DNA of 28,761 bases from Chromera velia (Eukaryota > Sar > Chromeraceae). The first letter of the stretch is position 1. Each line of letters begins with the position of its first letter. Location of the stretch: positions 1 to 28,761 of the forward strand of contig JAHBMJ010001570.1 of NCBI GenBank assembly GCA_018398765.1, given 5' to 3'. The translations under genes were made by a program, and so were the position numbers. The notes under the pieces were generated by a model, which was not told the origin of the DNA, did no database searches, and worked only from the letters and a program-made list of their open reading frames with translations. Below are positions 10,201 to 19,900 of the stretch, piece after piece.

Positions 10201-10785
10201 TCAGAAGAGAAAGTGCCTGCTCGGCAGAGGCGTTGGATTCGAATGTGAGGAGACTAGAGGCATCATCGAGCCAGGAAACGGAGACGGACCCAAATCTTTC
10301 AAAAAGGGGAATAAGGGCGTTGGTCTCTACACAACTTTGATTGAAAATCATTAGAGTCTCTGGACGTGCAGGGCAGAAGGGACTGAAAGAACGTCTTTTC
10401 GGGAGCTTGGCCTGCTTTCTCTGAGGTTCACCTTCAAACGCGTCCGCTGAATAGAGCCCCTTCCGCTGTTCTTTCCGGGGCAGACAGACTCTTGCTGGAC
10501 CTGCATCGGTGCCAGCAGGATACTCAGGTTGCTGGCTGGGCTTGGGTCGGAGCCTTGCTCTGAGGGGGCGCGGTTTCAGGACCACACGCGAGGGGATGAC
10601 AGACTCAGCCTCCAGCATCTGCAGAGAGAACAGGACGTTGCAGACATACAGGAGTGGAGTGGAAGAAAAGACGGAAAAGAAAGAGAAAATGCTGTCTCCT
10701 TTCTTACCTCGACGTCAGGCTGATGCTCAAGCAGGTCCCTCTCGAACTGCGAGAAGGTCCCGAAGATCTCTTCACGGTAACTCAT
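7248..10785 (-). CDS. RRM-like protein with WLDD motif, tentatively NCBP3-like
   Basis: Five exons with consistent phase: 10785-10708, 10618-9500, 9244-9144, 8687-7855 and 7591-7248, giving 824 aa. Donors are GTAAGA, GTCAGT, GTGAGT and GTAGGT; acceptors end in GCAG. Residues about 113-166 (ETLMIFNQ, then FERFGSVSVSWLDD near 142-145, then LLTFES and EQALSLLS) match the shape of the RRM-like domain of NCBP3, whose WLDD motif contributes to m7G-cap recognition. The related R3HCC1 proteins have a similar WxDD. If the assignment holds, the protein would work in nuclear mRNA cap binding or export. The remainder is low complexity: Ser/Gln/Pro-rich after the RRM, Arg/Glu/Gly-rich in exon 4, and an acidic-to-Ser-rich end. 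Exon 2 begins exactly at an ATG codon after TCTGCAG. The start chosen is the first ATG of exon 1 (MSYREEIFGTF). The gene model is fairly firm, the family name less so. Confidence 0.7.
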
Positions 10786-11552
10786 ATTGTACAATGCCTA
10801 CTCAAGCAAGCATAAGCAAGCACCCCAAAGGGCAGATTGTTCCATCACAAGGGCTGAAGCACCATTCCATCCGCTCTTCCAGTCTCGCGCAAGGAAACCT
10901 CGCAGTTCACACGTCGTATTGCTTTTGAATGCAGAAGCAGTCTCCAAGGGCGAGCCCACGCACACGACGAAGGCCGACATCTTCTTTTACTTTCTGCAGT
11001 GTTCAGATAGTCTGCAGAATGGAACATACTCTACAAGAGTTGATCCGCCGACTCTGACAGGCTCCATGTCCCAACATGTCCCGTGCACTCCTTTCAAATT
11101 AAATTTCAAACTTGAAAAAAAAAAAATCCCTCCAGTTTTCATTGCATGAAGCTCGGCCCTGGCTCATGCAGAACCGCGCGTTGCACTGGCACCTCTAGCT
11201 TCGCCGGAGCCCCGCGCGCTCTGAACATTGCATGAGCGTTGAACAGCGTTGAAATCCATTCATGATCAGAGACATTCAGAGTCCCTGCATGATCGAATTC
11301 GACCAGGAAGTGTTGAGGACTGTTGAAGGTCAAAAGAATCTAGTTGCTTTGAGGCAGTACTCTTGGTGAGACATTCCGACCGGTCTAACTGACTCTCAGT
11401 GAACTGTCGTGCGATTGAACTCTACAAGAAATTTTCACCAACAAGAGACTGGGTGTGTAGATCCTGGCATCAGAGCTGACGCCCGATCGTCTTCCTGCCC
11501 AGCAGAGTCTCCACTCCTTTGCTGACGACGAGAGGCCGAGACTGATCTTGCG
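10786..11552. promoter_or_regulatory. Divergent intergenic region between the NCBP3-like gene and MAD2
   Basis: A 767-bp interval between two start codons on opposite strands, so it should hold both promoters and 5' UTRs. No TATA box, long repeat or conserved palindrome is clear. An A12 run lies near 11115. Short ORFs here look random. Confidence 0.45.
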
Positions 11553-13005
11553 ATGACTACTCAGGCTGCTGCAATCACTCTGAAGGGCTCCACCGCCATT
11601 GTGACAGAGTTCTTCAAAGCCAGTTTGAGCAGCATCCTCTATCAAAGAGGGGTGTTCGAAGAGAAGGACTTTGAGACAGTCACAAAATATGACACCGTGC
11701 TGAAGATGCTGATCAACGAGGAAGTAAATGAGTACGTGACGGGAATTCTGGAAAAGGCTTCTGTGTGGCTGCAGAGGGGACAGCTGAAGAAATTTGTTGT
11801 TGTTCTTCAGGGACTCCACAGCAAGAAGGCCCTCGAGAGATGGGAATTCAACATCGAGTGCGATCCTGAGGCAACCGACAAAACAAAAGTCCACAAGAGC
11901 CCCAAACAGATCAAAGTCAGTTCGGCCATTCGTGACTGTGCTTCAGCAATTTGTAGAAAAAGTGGTTCTTTGATTCGAATTTTCTGTTCCCCAATGACCA
12001 AAACTCAAATCTTTTGCCGTCTCCCCAACCATCGAGACCAGGAAAGCCAAACCGTACCCAGCCCGATCCTTCCGTCGCTTTCGGTTCCAGTGCGATCTGT
12101 GAGGGCATTGCTCTGGCATGTTTGCAGCATTGTGCGGTCAATTGACAGACTGACGAACAGACTCACATGAGGACCAACAGATGGAGTGTCTGACTGTCTA
12201 ATTGTGAACTCTCTTATTCTCCATCTCCATACCCCTTTCCGCCCTCCCTGTCTCCACTCCCACCTCCCTCCTGCCGTCTCCCCCCCCTCCCCCTTCCTCT
12301 TGCAGCAAGAAATTCAGATGTTGATCAAGCAGATCCTCAGCACAAACTCCTTCCTCCCCTGTCTGAACGAGCCTCTATTCTTCGAGATACAGTCGTACGT
12401 CGACAAGGACTCTGACTCACAGGTAGGCGGGTTGGTCCGTTGGTTGGTTCTTCCCTCTTTTTCATAATTCTAACTAGCCTGGATGCCAGTTTCAACTGAA
12501 GTTTGAATTTGACTCCGGATACCTACCGGAGAGACAGAAGGGAAGCTTCTCCAAGACGCTGTCTTTGTGTCGATCATCCTTTGCCCCTTCCTTCCCCCTT
12601 CCATTCCTTGGACGTGGCGAAGCGCCTGAAAGAAACACCCCCTTGATCCTCAGCGGCTTTGCTTTCCTGTCTCTCCGTCTGCCGGCATGCCTCTTCCTCT
12701 TTCGGGCCCCAACCCCTCCCCCCTCCTCGCCCTGCCCTCCCTTCCTCGCTCTCCATCACCCTCTCTTCTTCTGCACTTGTGTGTGTGTGTGTGTGTGTGT
12801 AAGTGTGTGTGTGTGTGTATGTGAGTATGAGTGTGTGGATGCATGTGTGTGATCAATTCAAATGCAGGGCTGGGTTGAGACAGAGCGTGTGGAGATCGCC
12901 AACGCGCAGGAGATCCGTTTGCGGAGTTTCAACACGAAGATCCACAAAGTCGAGGGGGCAGTCGCATTTCAGGAGGAAGAGGAAGATCTGGATGATCCGA
13001 ATTGA
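11553..13005 (+). CDS. MAD2: MAD2 spindle assembly checkpoint protein (HORMA domain)
   Basis: MAD2 binds MAD1 at unattached kinetochores and, in its closed form, traps CDC20 to inhibit the anaphase-promoting complex. Three exons: 11553-11915, 12306-12422 and 12868-13005, with donors GTCAGT and GTAGGC and acceptors CTTGCAG and AATGCAG. All junctions are phase 0. The product is exactly 205 aa, the same length as human MAD2. The start is the first ATG (MTTQAAAITLKGS). Family-typical stretches run the whole length: ITLKGSTAIVTEFF, SILYQRGVFEEKDF, KKFVVVLQGL and ALERWEFNIECD in exon 1; EIQMLIKQIL, FLPCLNEP and QSYVDKDSD in exon 2; and EIRLRSFNTKIHKVEGAVAF, the C-terminal safety-belt segment, in exon 3. 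The last residues are unusually acidic (EEEEDLDDPN). The model is intact, with no stop or frameshift. Intron 2 carries a (GT)n tract. Confidence 0.97.
12779..12851. repeat. (GT)n microsatellite in MAD2 intron 2
   Basis: An interrupted GT tract ending about 16 bp before the exon 3 acceptor. It is preceded by about 200 bp of pyrimidine-rich sequence. Confidence 0.9.
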
Positions 13006-14592
13006 ATTCATTCACGGACTTGAAGAATGGGGGGGAGAGGGAAGCATGAACATTCGACAGTTGCGGTCGTCCTCCTGTCCGTGAAAAGTAGATGGATACT
13101 TCCATCGTGCTCCAAGCTCTTCGTCTATCAGTTTATGGCTGAATGCCATTTGTGATTGAACAGTTGCTTGTTACTGGGAGAGAGAATTGAAAAGCCGCGA
13201 GCGGAATCAGCGTCCGGCTTTTGTAACATAGTTTCTTCGTAGTAGTGTCACTCGAAGCTGTGGAGCTTGTTTGACAGACTATGGAAAGAGACTGTGCACT
13301 AGCTACATCTTTCTAACATGTCAATGTCATGTTGATCTTTGTTGTGATCTCTTCTTTGGTTTACTTTGGCTTGACCTTACCATGAATATTATTTTTCATA
13401 AAGATTTTTGCTCTGCCTAATATATAGACGTACCCAATCCTGGGGGGAAATTTATTTTTTAAAAAAGTTAGTTTAACTTATGCCAACACTTTCAGCAATT
13501 AATTACAAAATATTATAAGAATCGTAACGAGATCAATAAATATCAATCATTTTTACTAACTTTGACTTACATTCAAGTTAAGTTGCCTACTGGCACATCT
13601 AGCTGGTTTTTTGTTAGGATTAAGATTAGGATTTATGTCCGGAGGATTGGCCTTCCGCCTCAATGCCGAATGCCCGACGTGCGGCTTCCAGAGAAAGCGC
13701 CAAAGCGCATCAGACTTCTCTGGCCGGCCCGCACAGGTCTGGCCTGTGCCGAGAACGGTTTACACAAGGTTCTTTCTGAGCTCGATCGATCAATTGCGCA
13801 GACATAACATCTGACACATTCGCGAGAGCAATTCAATAGCTGGAAATCAAGTGATTTAATGGGGGGCAATCACATCGGATATTGATCCAGGGTAAAGCGA
13901 ATGACAATCTTTTTCCTTTGTAAGTTTTGAAATAAGGAGAGAGAGGTTGAGAGAAGAAAGAGAAATTGAGACCATGTAAGAAGAGAAAAATTAAGCTCAC
14001 TTCTCTTTGTCTTTACACTTTTCAGCATAGCCAGGAACGTTCCTTTTCCCGAGACGCACGGAGGGGAAGCAAAAACCTCTCTCTTCTTATGGGTTGCTTC
14101 TTATCGTTCTGTCTAACTGAAGAAAGGTGAAGTGGCAAGCCGCCGCAAGAGGAGTGAGATGAAGGTAGGTCTCTTCTTTTCCTTGCTTACAAACAGAGAA
14201 GCAAAAAAGGATGCTTGGAGTTAGAGAAGGAAAGACGAAATAGAAAGGGAAAGACGAAGAAGTAGAGACTGAAAGAGAAATATCCACTTCTCTTCTTTCT
14301 TTCACTTTTTTGATACAATCAAGAACGTTCATTCATTTTTTCCGAGACGTATTGAGGTGATAAGAAACCTCTCTCTTCTGGTTGGGTGTCTTCTTTTCAT
14401 TTTGATCATCTCAAAAGAGTGAAGTCTTACAAAAAAAAGTGGAATCTCAAAGGAAGAAAGAACAAGAACTGAAATATGACATGCTCCATGGGATGAGACG
14501 TCAAACAAACAGACCAACAAAGAAAGGATCTTGATACCCAAATGGTCACCGGCCGCTGCTTCAGAGGCTTCAGACAAGCACTCTTCCTCCCA
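13006..14592. other. Gene-free stretch between two convergent genes, with an internal duplication
   Basis: The stop codons of MAD2 and the gene at 14593 face each other. The first 600 bp look like 3' UTR and AT-rich spacer. A GC-richer island at about 13630-13760 has short open frames in two phases but no start or splice context I trust. Two diverged direct copies of about 140 bp lie at 13997-14133 and 14284-14424. Confidence 0.6.
13997..14424. repeat. Imperfect direct duplication, two copies about 288 bp apart
   Basis: Copy one at 13997-14133 and copy two at 14284-14424 share, in the same order, CACTTCTCTT, a TTTCACTTTT-like stretch, GAACGTTC, CCGAGACG, AAACCTCTCTCTTCT, TTCTT and GTGAAG. 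The spacing inside the copies differs by a few bases. Both are A/G- and T/C-rich. The origin is unknown. Confidence 0.6.
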
Positions 14593-16036
14593 TCAGTCCG
14601 AGTCCAGACAGTCAATCTCTTCATAGTACAGGCTGTAGATGTACTGAGCTTGAAGCTTCTGGAAGACAGAGATGTAGCTTCTTGTGGTGATAGTCCGCAA
14701 AGCTGCCTCGAGGTCTTGGTCTTCTCTTCTTTTGATACTCTGCGTCACCTTCTTGTCAGGCAGATTGAGAAACGTTTCAAGAGTTGCTTCCATCAGCATC
14801 GCAAGCCTCCAATCGAGTTCCCTTTCATCTAGTTTCTCTCTCTCCTGCATTCTTCTAAGCAGTTTGTTGCAACTGATACAGTCTGCGAGAATTGCCATGC
14901 CCCTTTCTCTTACGAACGCTCTTTTCTGACCCTTGCTTGCTTTTTAAAAATTTCACACCTTTGAGTATCTGCATCGCCATGAGGCTGCCATAGGTTGCTT
15001 TCTTTCCGATGGCAACAAACTGGCATCCCCACTCTGCGTTCTTCTCTCTCCTTTCTACCTCTGATGAGTCCCGCGCTGTCAAAGAGACAGACGAGGCGGG
15101 TGCAAGGGAAGAAAACGAAGAGATGGGGGCATCTTTGGCGGGTAACAAAGCGGAGCTGCCTCCCAAGTATGAAAAAACAGAAGGGCTTTCTTGAGTGAAG
15201 GAGGTGGATGGGCTTCGTAGCTCTCCGGCTGCTGGGGTGCAGTTAGCGTCCGCAAGTGTAGAGAAGGAGGGGCGTTCTTTGGGGGGAGGGGTGGAAGGGC
15301 TTCTTGCGGGTGCTGGGGTGCAGTTAGCGTCTGTAGGTGAGAAGGCGGAGGAACATTCCTTGAGGAGGGAAGTGGGAGGGCTTCGTGCGAGTGCTGGGGT
15401 GCAGTTAGCAACTGCAGATGCGGGGATGGATTTCCTCCATCCCTTGGGGAGGGAGGTGGAAGGGCTTCGTGTAGGTGCTGGCCCTGGGGTGTAGTTAATG
15501 TCTGCAGATGCGGAGACGGAGGAGCTTTCTTTTAGGAGAGAGGTGGAAGGACTTTTGAGGAGGGAAGTGGAAGGGCTTTGTACGGGTGCTGGGATGCCAG
15601 CGTGGTGTTCACGAGTGGTTTCAAAGCCTTGCATCCCTCCTTGCGCTAGTCCTCGCGCCTTAAGAGGAAACCAAGGATGAGCAGAAACGTTGAAGTGAGA
15701 CACGGTTGAGTTATGGCTGTCAGGGTGGCCGATCATCAGACTAGTCATCAGACCTTCACGCTTCAAGCCCCACTGTTTCTTCGAATAGCGGCCTCCCCGT
15801 CGTGTCCGCTTTTTGTTTACAGTCCCATCGCCCGCTGTGACTTCGGCTTTCTGGGTTTCTGGTTGATTCTCAAGAGCCGTTTCTGTTGGGACACTATCTA
15901 TCAACGCAAGGTAACATCGCAATACTGTCACTGATTCTGCTTGAAAGAACAGATATTCTTCGACCGGACTTTTCAAGAAAGCGCTGGTACATCTAACCAC
16001 TTCTTTTGTACACTTTACAATCTCGGACACTGTCAT
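14593..16036 (-). CDS. Unidentified protein with tandem 28-residue Ser/Pro/Thr repeats
   Basis: Two exons: 16036-14959 and 14882-14593, joined by a 76-nt intron (donor GTGTGA, acceptor CTCGCAG, phase 1), for 455 aa. Without splicing, the first exon reads on to a stop shortly downstream. The start is ATG at 16036 (MTVSEIVKCTKEVVRCTSAF). Layout: a folded-looking N-terminal segment of about 60 residues; a basic patch (NKKRTRRGGRYSKKQW); then about four imperfect copies of a unit like SPSTSLLKESS...ADANCTPAPAR, 27-29 residues each. Next comes a second ordered region (NAEWGCQFVAIGKKATYGSL, then CISCNKLLRRMQ), and the end is rich in charged helix (EREKLDERELDWRLAMLMEA) and Tyr/acidic residues. No family is recognised. 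The repeat region is probably disordered and phosphorylatable. It converges with MAD2. Confidence 0.6.
15190..15600. repeat. About 84-bp tandem repeat array within a coding exon
   Basis: Plus-strand landmarks such as GCTGGGGTGCAGTTAG recur near 15230, 15312, 15395 and (diverged) 15478, a period of about 81-87 bp. Length changes between units stay in multiples of three, so the minus-strand frame remains open. Confidence 0.8.
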
Positions 16037-16921
16037 TCCGCTAGGTCATTCCGTTTATATCAAGCCTCTCAAAGATTAAAAGAGACGGCGAGCTTTGCAC
16101 GTGGGACACTGGAGACTGGAGCTGTCCGTTTGAAGTCGTTTTTCAGCCTTTTTTGTTTGAAGTTGGAGCGTGCGCACTCTGGTGGTTCGCAGCTCTCAAG
16201 AGGAGACCAGGAACTTATGAAGAGTTAAGTTGGATATGATAGGATAGGATTTATGTTCCGGGTTGCCCCGCGGTCCACTGCCGGGCCCCGACTTGCACCA
16301 GCCAATTCGTGGGTTCTTTAAAGAATCTTCATCAGAACAGATGGGACGAACCGGAACCTTTTGACAGACTAGGCTAGATCCGCCCCTCATACACGGGGAC
16401 GCGGCATGCATAACAAAAACCTCAATCACACATCTTAAATTCTTAATGAATATTCACCATATGTGATTGATCAAGTCTTTGTGCTAAATCTAGAAAACAA
16501 CATTGTACGCCATGCTCCGTGGTTAACCAAAGCCTAAGTGGTGGTTCACTAGCTTTAGCCGTCTCAATTCAATTCAATTCCTGGGAATATTTATCCTTTT
16601 ACATTTTATGAACATCAACTGACAGTTCAATAACCGACAACCACCATGCACTAAGTTGAATCATATTAAAAACAGGGTAAAACAGGGGAAAAAACAGCAA
16701 AATGAATAGGCTAGAACAGACTATAATAAGAGTCCTCCGACGAAAAAAGAAAAAACAGGTATTGCTAGATGTTGCACTTTTAGTATAACTTTTAGCCGCA
16801 AGTCGTGCAATTATGTAGCCAAAAATTTTTACTGCCGATCCGCTCTGTCAAACTTCCTTCCACGTGCAAGGCGTGCAAGCTAACTTTTTAGTCCCTTTTT
16901 TTTTTGAAGGAGGTATCCTGC
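16037..16921. other. Gene-free stretch between two divergent genes
   Basis: An 885-bp interval with the starts of the 14593-16036 gene (-) and the 16922-21267 gene (+) facing outward. It contains a GC-rich retroelement-like segment (16222-16410), AT-rich spacer and a T-rich run just before the downstream start. TGCATGCA (16919-16926) overlaps the chosen start codon. Confidence 0.55.
16222..16410 (-). mobile_element. Retroelement 3'-end fragment with (ATCCT)n tail
   Basis: Read on the minus strand, a GC-rich block (containing GGTTCCGGTTCGTCCC, TTCTTTAAAGAACCCACG and GGGGCCCGGCAGTGGACC) ends in AAATCCTATCCTATC, a short pentanucleotide tail. GC content contrasts sharply with the surroundings. 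The block has no open frame. The layout is that of a LINE 3' UTR or SINE; the family is not identified. Confidence 0.45.
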
Positions 16922-19900
16922 ATGCAACTACGATTCAACAACGCTGCTTCGATCTGTTTGAACGACGCTTTCTTAGAGACGTACGATCTCTGTTGGATGA
17001 ATCCCATTCCATATCATATTAATACCTGTCTTCAAGACTCGTTCAAAGGCTTCCTCGGCCCTAAGCTCCGTAATCTTCCGTTCCCTCTATCTCCAAGAGA
17101 TCATTTAGCTTGTCGCTCGCTCTTTTCTCTCTCACGCCCCGTTTTGGCCTTCAAAGTGGCATCTTACTACAAGCAGGCCCAGACCGAAGTTCTTCTGGTC
17201 TTTGAGGAGTTCCTTTCTCACTGGCCACACCGTTGGCAGAGGCGGCTCTTTGCTAACTGGTGGTTGATCAGGATGGCAGACCAGGTATGTGCTTTAGATA
17301 ATTTTGTTGTGCAAGACTGTGAGACTTTCTTTCCGACCACCATTCGAGACCACTCCGCTTTCCGACGCATGTGTTGTTAGGTATCTTATACAAAATGATT
17401 CTCTGGCATGTAGTACAAAATGAGAAAAACAGATACCTTTGCAGTACTTGCACTCATCTTTTGTGAACGCTCTTGTTTCTATGCAGCAGACCAGAATCGC
17501 AAATCTGAAACGTAAGCTTTCCCCATCAAGTTTCTGATTCTTTTCAATCTTCACAGATCTTTCTCTTGCTAATGTGCTGTCTGCACCTTTCTGAACCATT
17601 TGTCTGACAGTGTGGGAGCCGCAAGTCGGAAAGGCAACACCTTAATCATGCACTTAATTTGTTTTTATGATACTTGCTCTGAATGTGATTCAAAACTACC
17701 GCATGACTTTACACTAGCTCGGACGCACACAAAGGAGTTTTCTCAAGAAGATCCTTTAGGCTTTTGTTTACACAGTGACCCAACATAAGGTCTTTCTGAT
17801 ACTCAAAGATATGGCTTAAAAGTTGTGGTAAGCCATTAGTAGCGGACATTGTGTAGCGAATAGTAGACCTGTTCGTACAGTACCACAGATATGTATCGTT
17901 ACAGTTAAGGATGTACAGCTATCAGTGTTTGCACCTCTTGAAAGGTCATGTGTATGTTTCCCTCGATCGTGCATGCAGAGAAACAAAAAACAGATAGAGA
18001 GAAGAACAGACGTAATTCAAAAGGAAATTCAGCGAAGACAAGAGGATTAGGGGTGGGGAGGGGGAATCGGAACTGCAAAGCCATGGGAGCGAGAGGCTGT
18101 ACAAGAAACTTGACATGGAATACATCAAACCCCAAAAAGTGAGCGAAAGGGTCAGTTAATTTTGGATTGAACAGAAATATTCATTTCATGCAATGACAGA
18201 GAGATCTCGCATTCCATCCGGCCGTGCTTTTTGCACATGAGCTGAAGAGGTACAAAAGTCAATCATGCCAAGAACCCCCTTCATGTATTAATTTGATACA
18301 CTGGAGCATTAGCTGGTACGATTACATCGCTCAATTTTTGATACATGCACTCCCCACATTATCTTTCTGCAGCTGAAAGAAGTCCGAAGAGAAAAAGAGG
18401 AGGTGGGTCTCTTTATCACTGCTCCCATTGAACTGTGGAAGATGTTAGTGGGGGGCGGGAATCAGTCACTATCTGCCTGTTTTTCTGTATTTTATTCTGT
18501 TCCTCTTGTTACCTGTCTCTGAATGAATCAGTCTATCTTTCTCTTGGCCTTTCTTACAATCCTTCTGCAGGCCTGTTTGTTTGTTTGCGTCTGTCTTTTT
18601 CCAGTAATTTCTTTTATCGGCGTCAGTTTTTGTATCTGTTGTCCTGTCTGCCGATCCAGTGGCCGAACACCTTCTACAACAGTCTAGCTTGCCTTCTATA
18701 CAGCGTCCACATGTCTCTGCGTCATTTTGTTTGGTCTTTTTATACGTCTGGGCATACACAATGCATCCTTTAGTTGTTTCTCTCCCCGTGTTTCTCCCTC
18801 TCTCCCGCTTTCCCCCTCCCCGTATCTCCCTCTCCCTCTCTCTGTCCCTGCGCATGCGTACGTGTATGTTTTTGTTGTGGACAGTTTTGGAGAACATCAA
18901 TCGATCGATCACATAGGATGGTCATTGCATGTCGGTTACCCTATGATTCACTTTGACTTTCTGATCGAACCTTTTAAGTTTGAATTAACCGAATACATGC
19001 AGGAAGAAACAAAAGATAGGGACCGTTTAAGAAGTATGTACAGAGGACAGACGTTTCTTTCCCTACTCTCGCCATCCACCAACCGACCCGCCTCGCATCG
19101 CCAGCCCGCAACCAGAAACAGTTAATTTTACCGTGCAGTCTCCCTTGACAAGTCCCTTACCGGCTCCAGCCATCACCAGCCATACCCCCTCTCAGCTGCT
19201 CTCAGCAGAGCACAAGTGCCGATGGCGATTCGGAAGCCTCCTGCTGTTAACCCTGCGCTTCCGCCTCTTCCTCCCCAGCAGCAACCCAATGGGACGTTTG
19301 CTTATCCCCTATCAACAGAGCAGCCCTCTCTTTAACATCAACAGCCCTCTCTTCATCATCCCTTATTAACAGAGCAGCCCTCTCTTCAACATCAATAGCC
19401 CTCTCTTCATCATCCCTTATCAACAGAGTAGCCCCCTCTTCAACATCAACAGCCCTCTCTTCATTATCCCCTACCAACAGAGCAACCCTCTTTTCAACAT
19501 TAACAGCCCTCTTTTCATTATCCCCTATCAACAATTTGAAAGCAGCCTTCTCTTGCTACGTGTCATCGACCATCTGTCTGGAATGGGAAATCACTCCCAA
19601 CCTTCCCAAGAGCAATCCACACATTCACAAAATTTCTGACTCCACCCTGCACCCGCCTCGCATCACCAGCCTGTAACCAGCGGTATTTTTGCTGTGTCGT
19701 CTCTCTCGATAGGTTCCCCACCAACTCCAGCCGTCACCAGCCGCACCTCCCCTCCAAGCCTCGAGACCGGACAGCAGCAGGCACCCTTATTCGATGTTTG
19801 GGAGTCTCTGAAGCTCTGTTTGAACTGGTGAGAACGGCAAAGGCCACAGGGGAGCTGATCGAGGAGAGTCTGACCATAGGTGGTTCCGGCATCAGAGATC

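Noticed and set aside
13562-13814. Short frames in a GC-richer island
   Set aside because: Two frames are open at once, there is no reliable start context, and the CPTCG pair alone is not enough for a zinc-ribbon call.
15195-15494. Plus-strand open frame over the tandem repeats
   Set aside because: Antisense to the long repeat-containing exon; it is open only because the unit length is a multiple of three.
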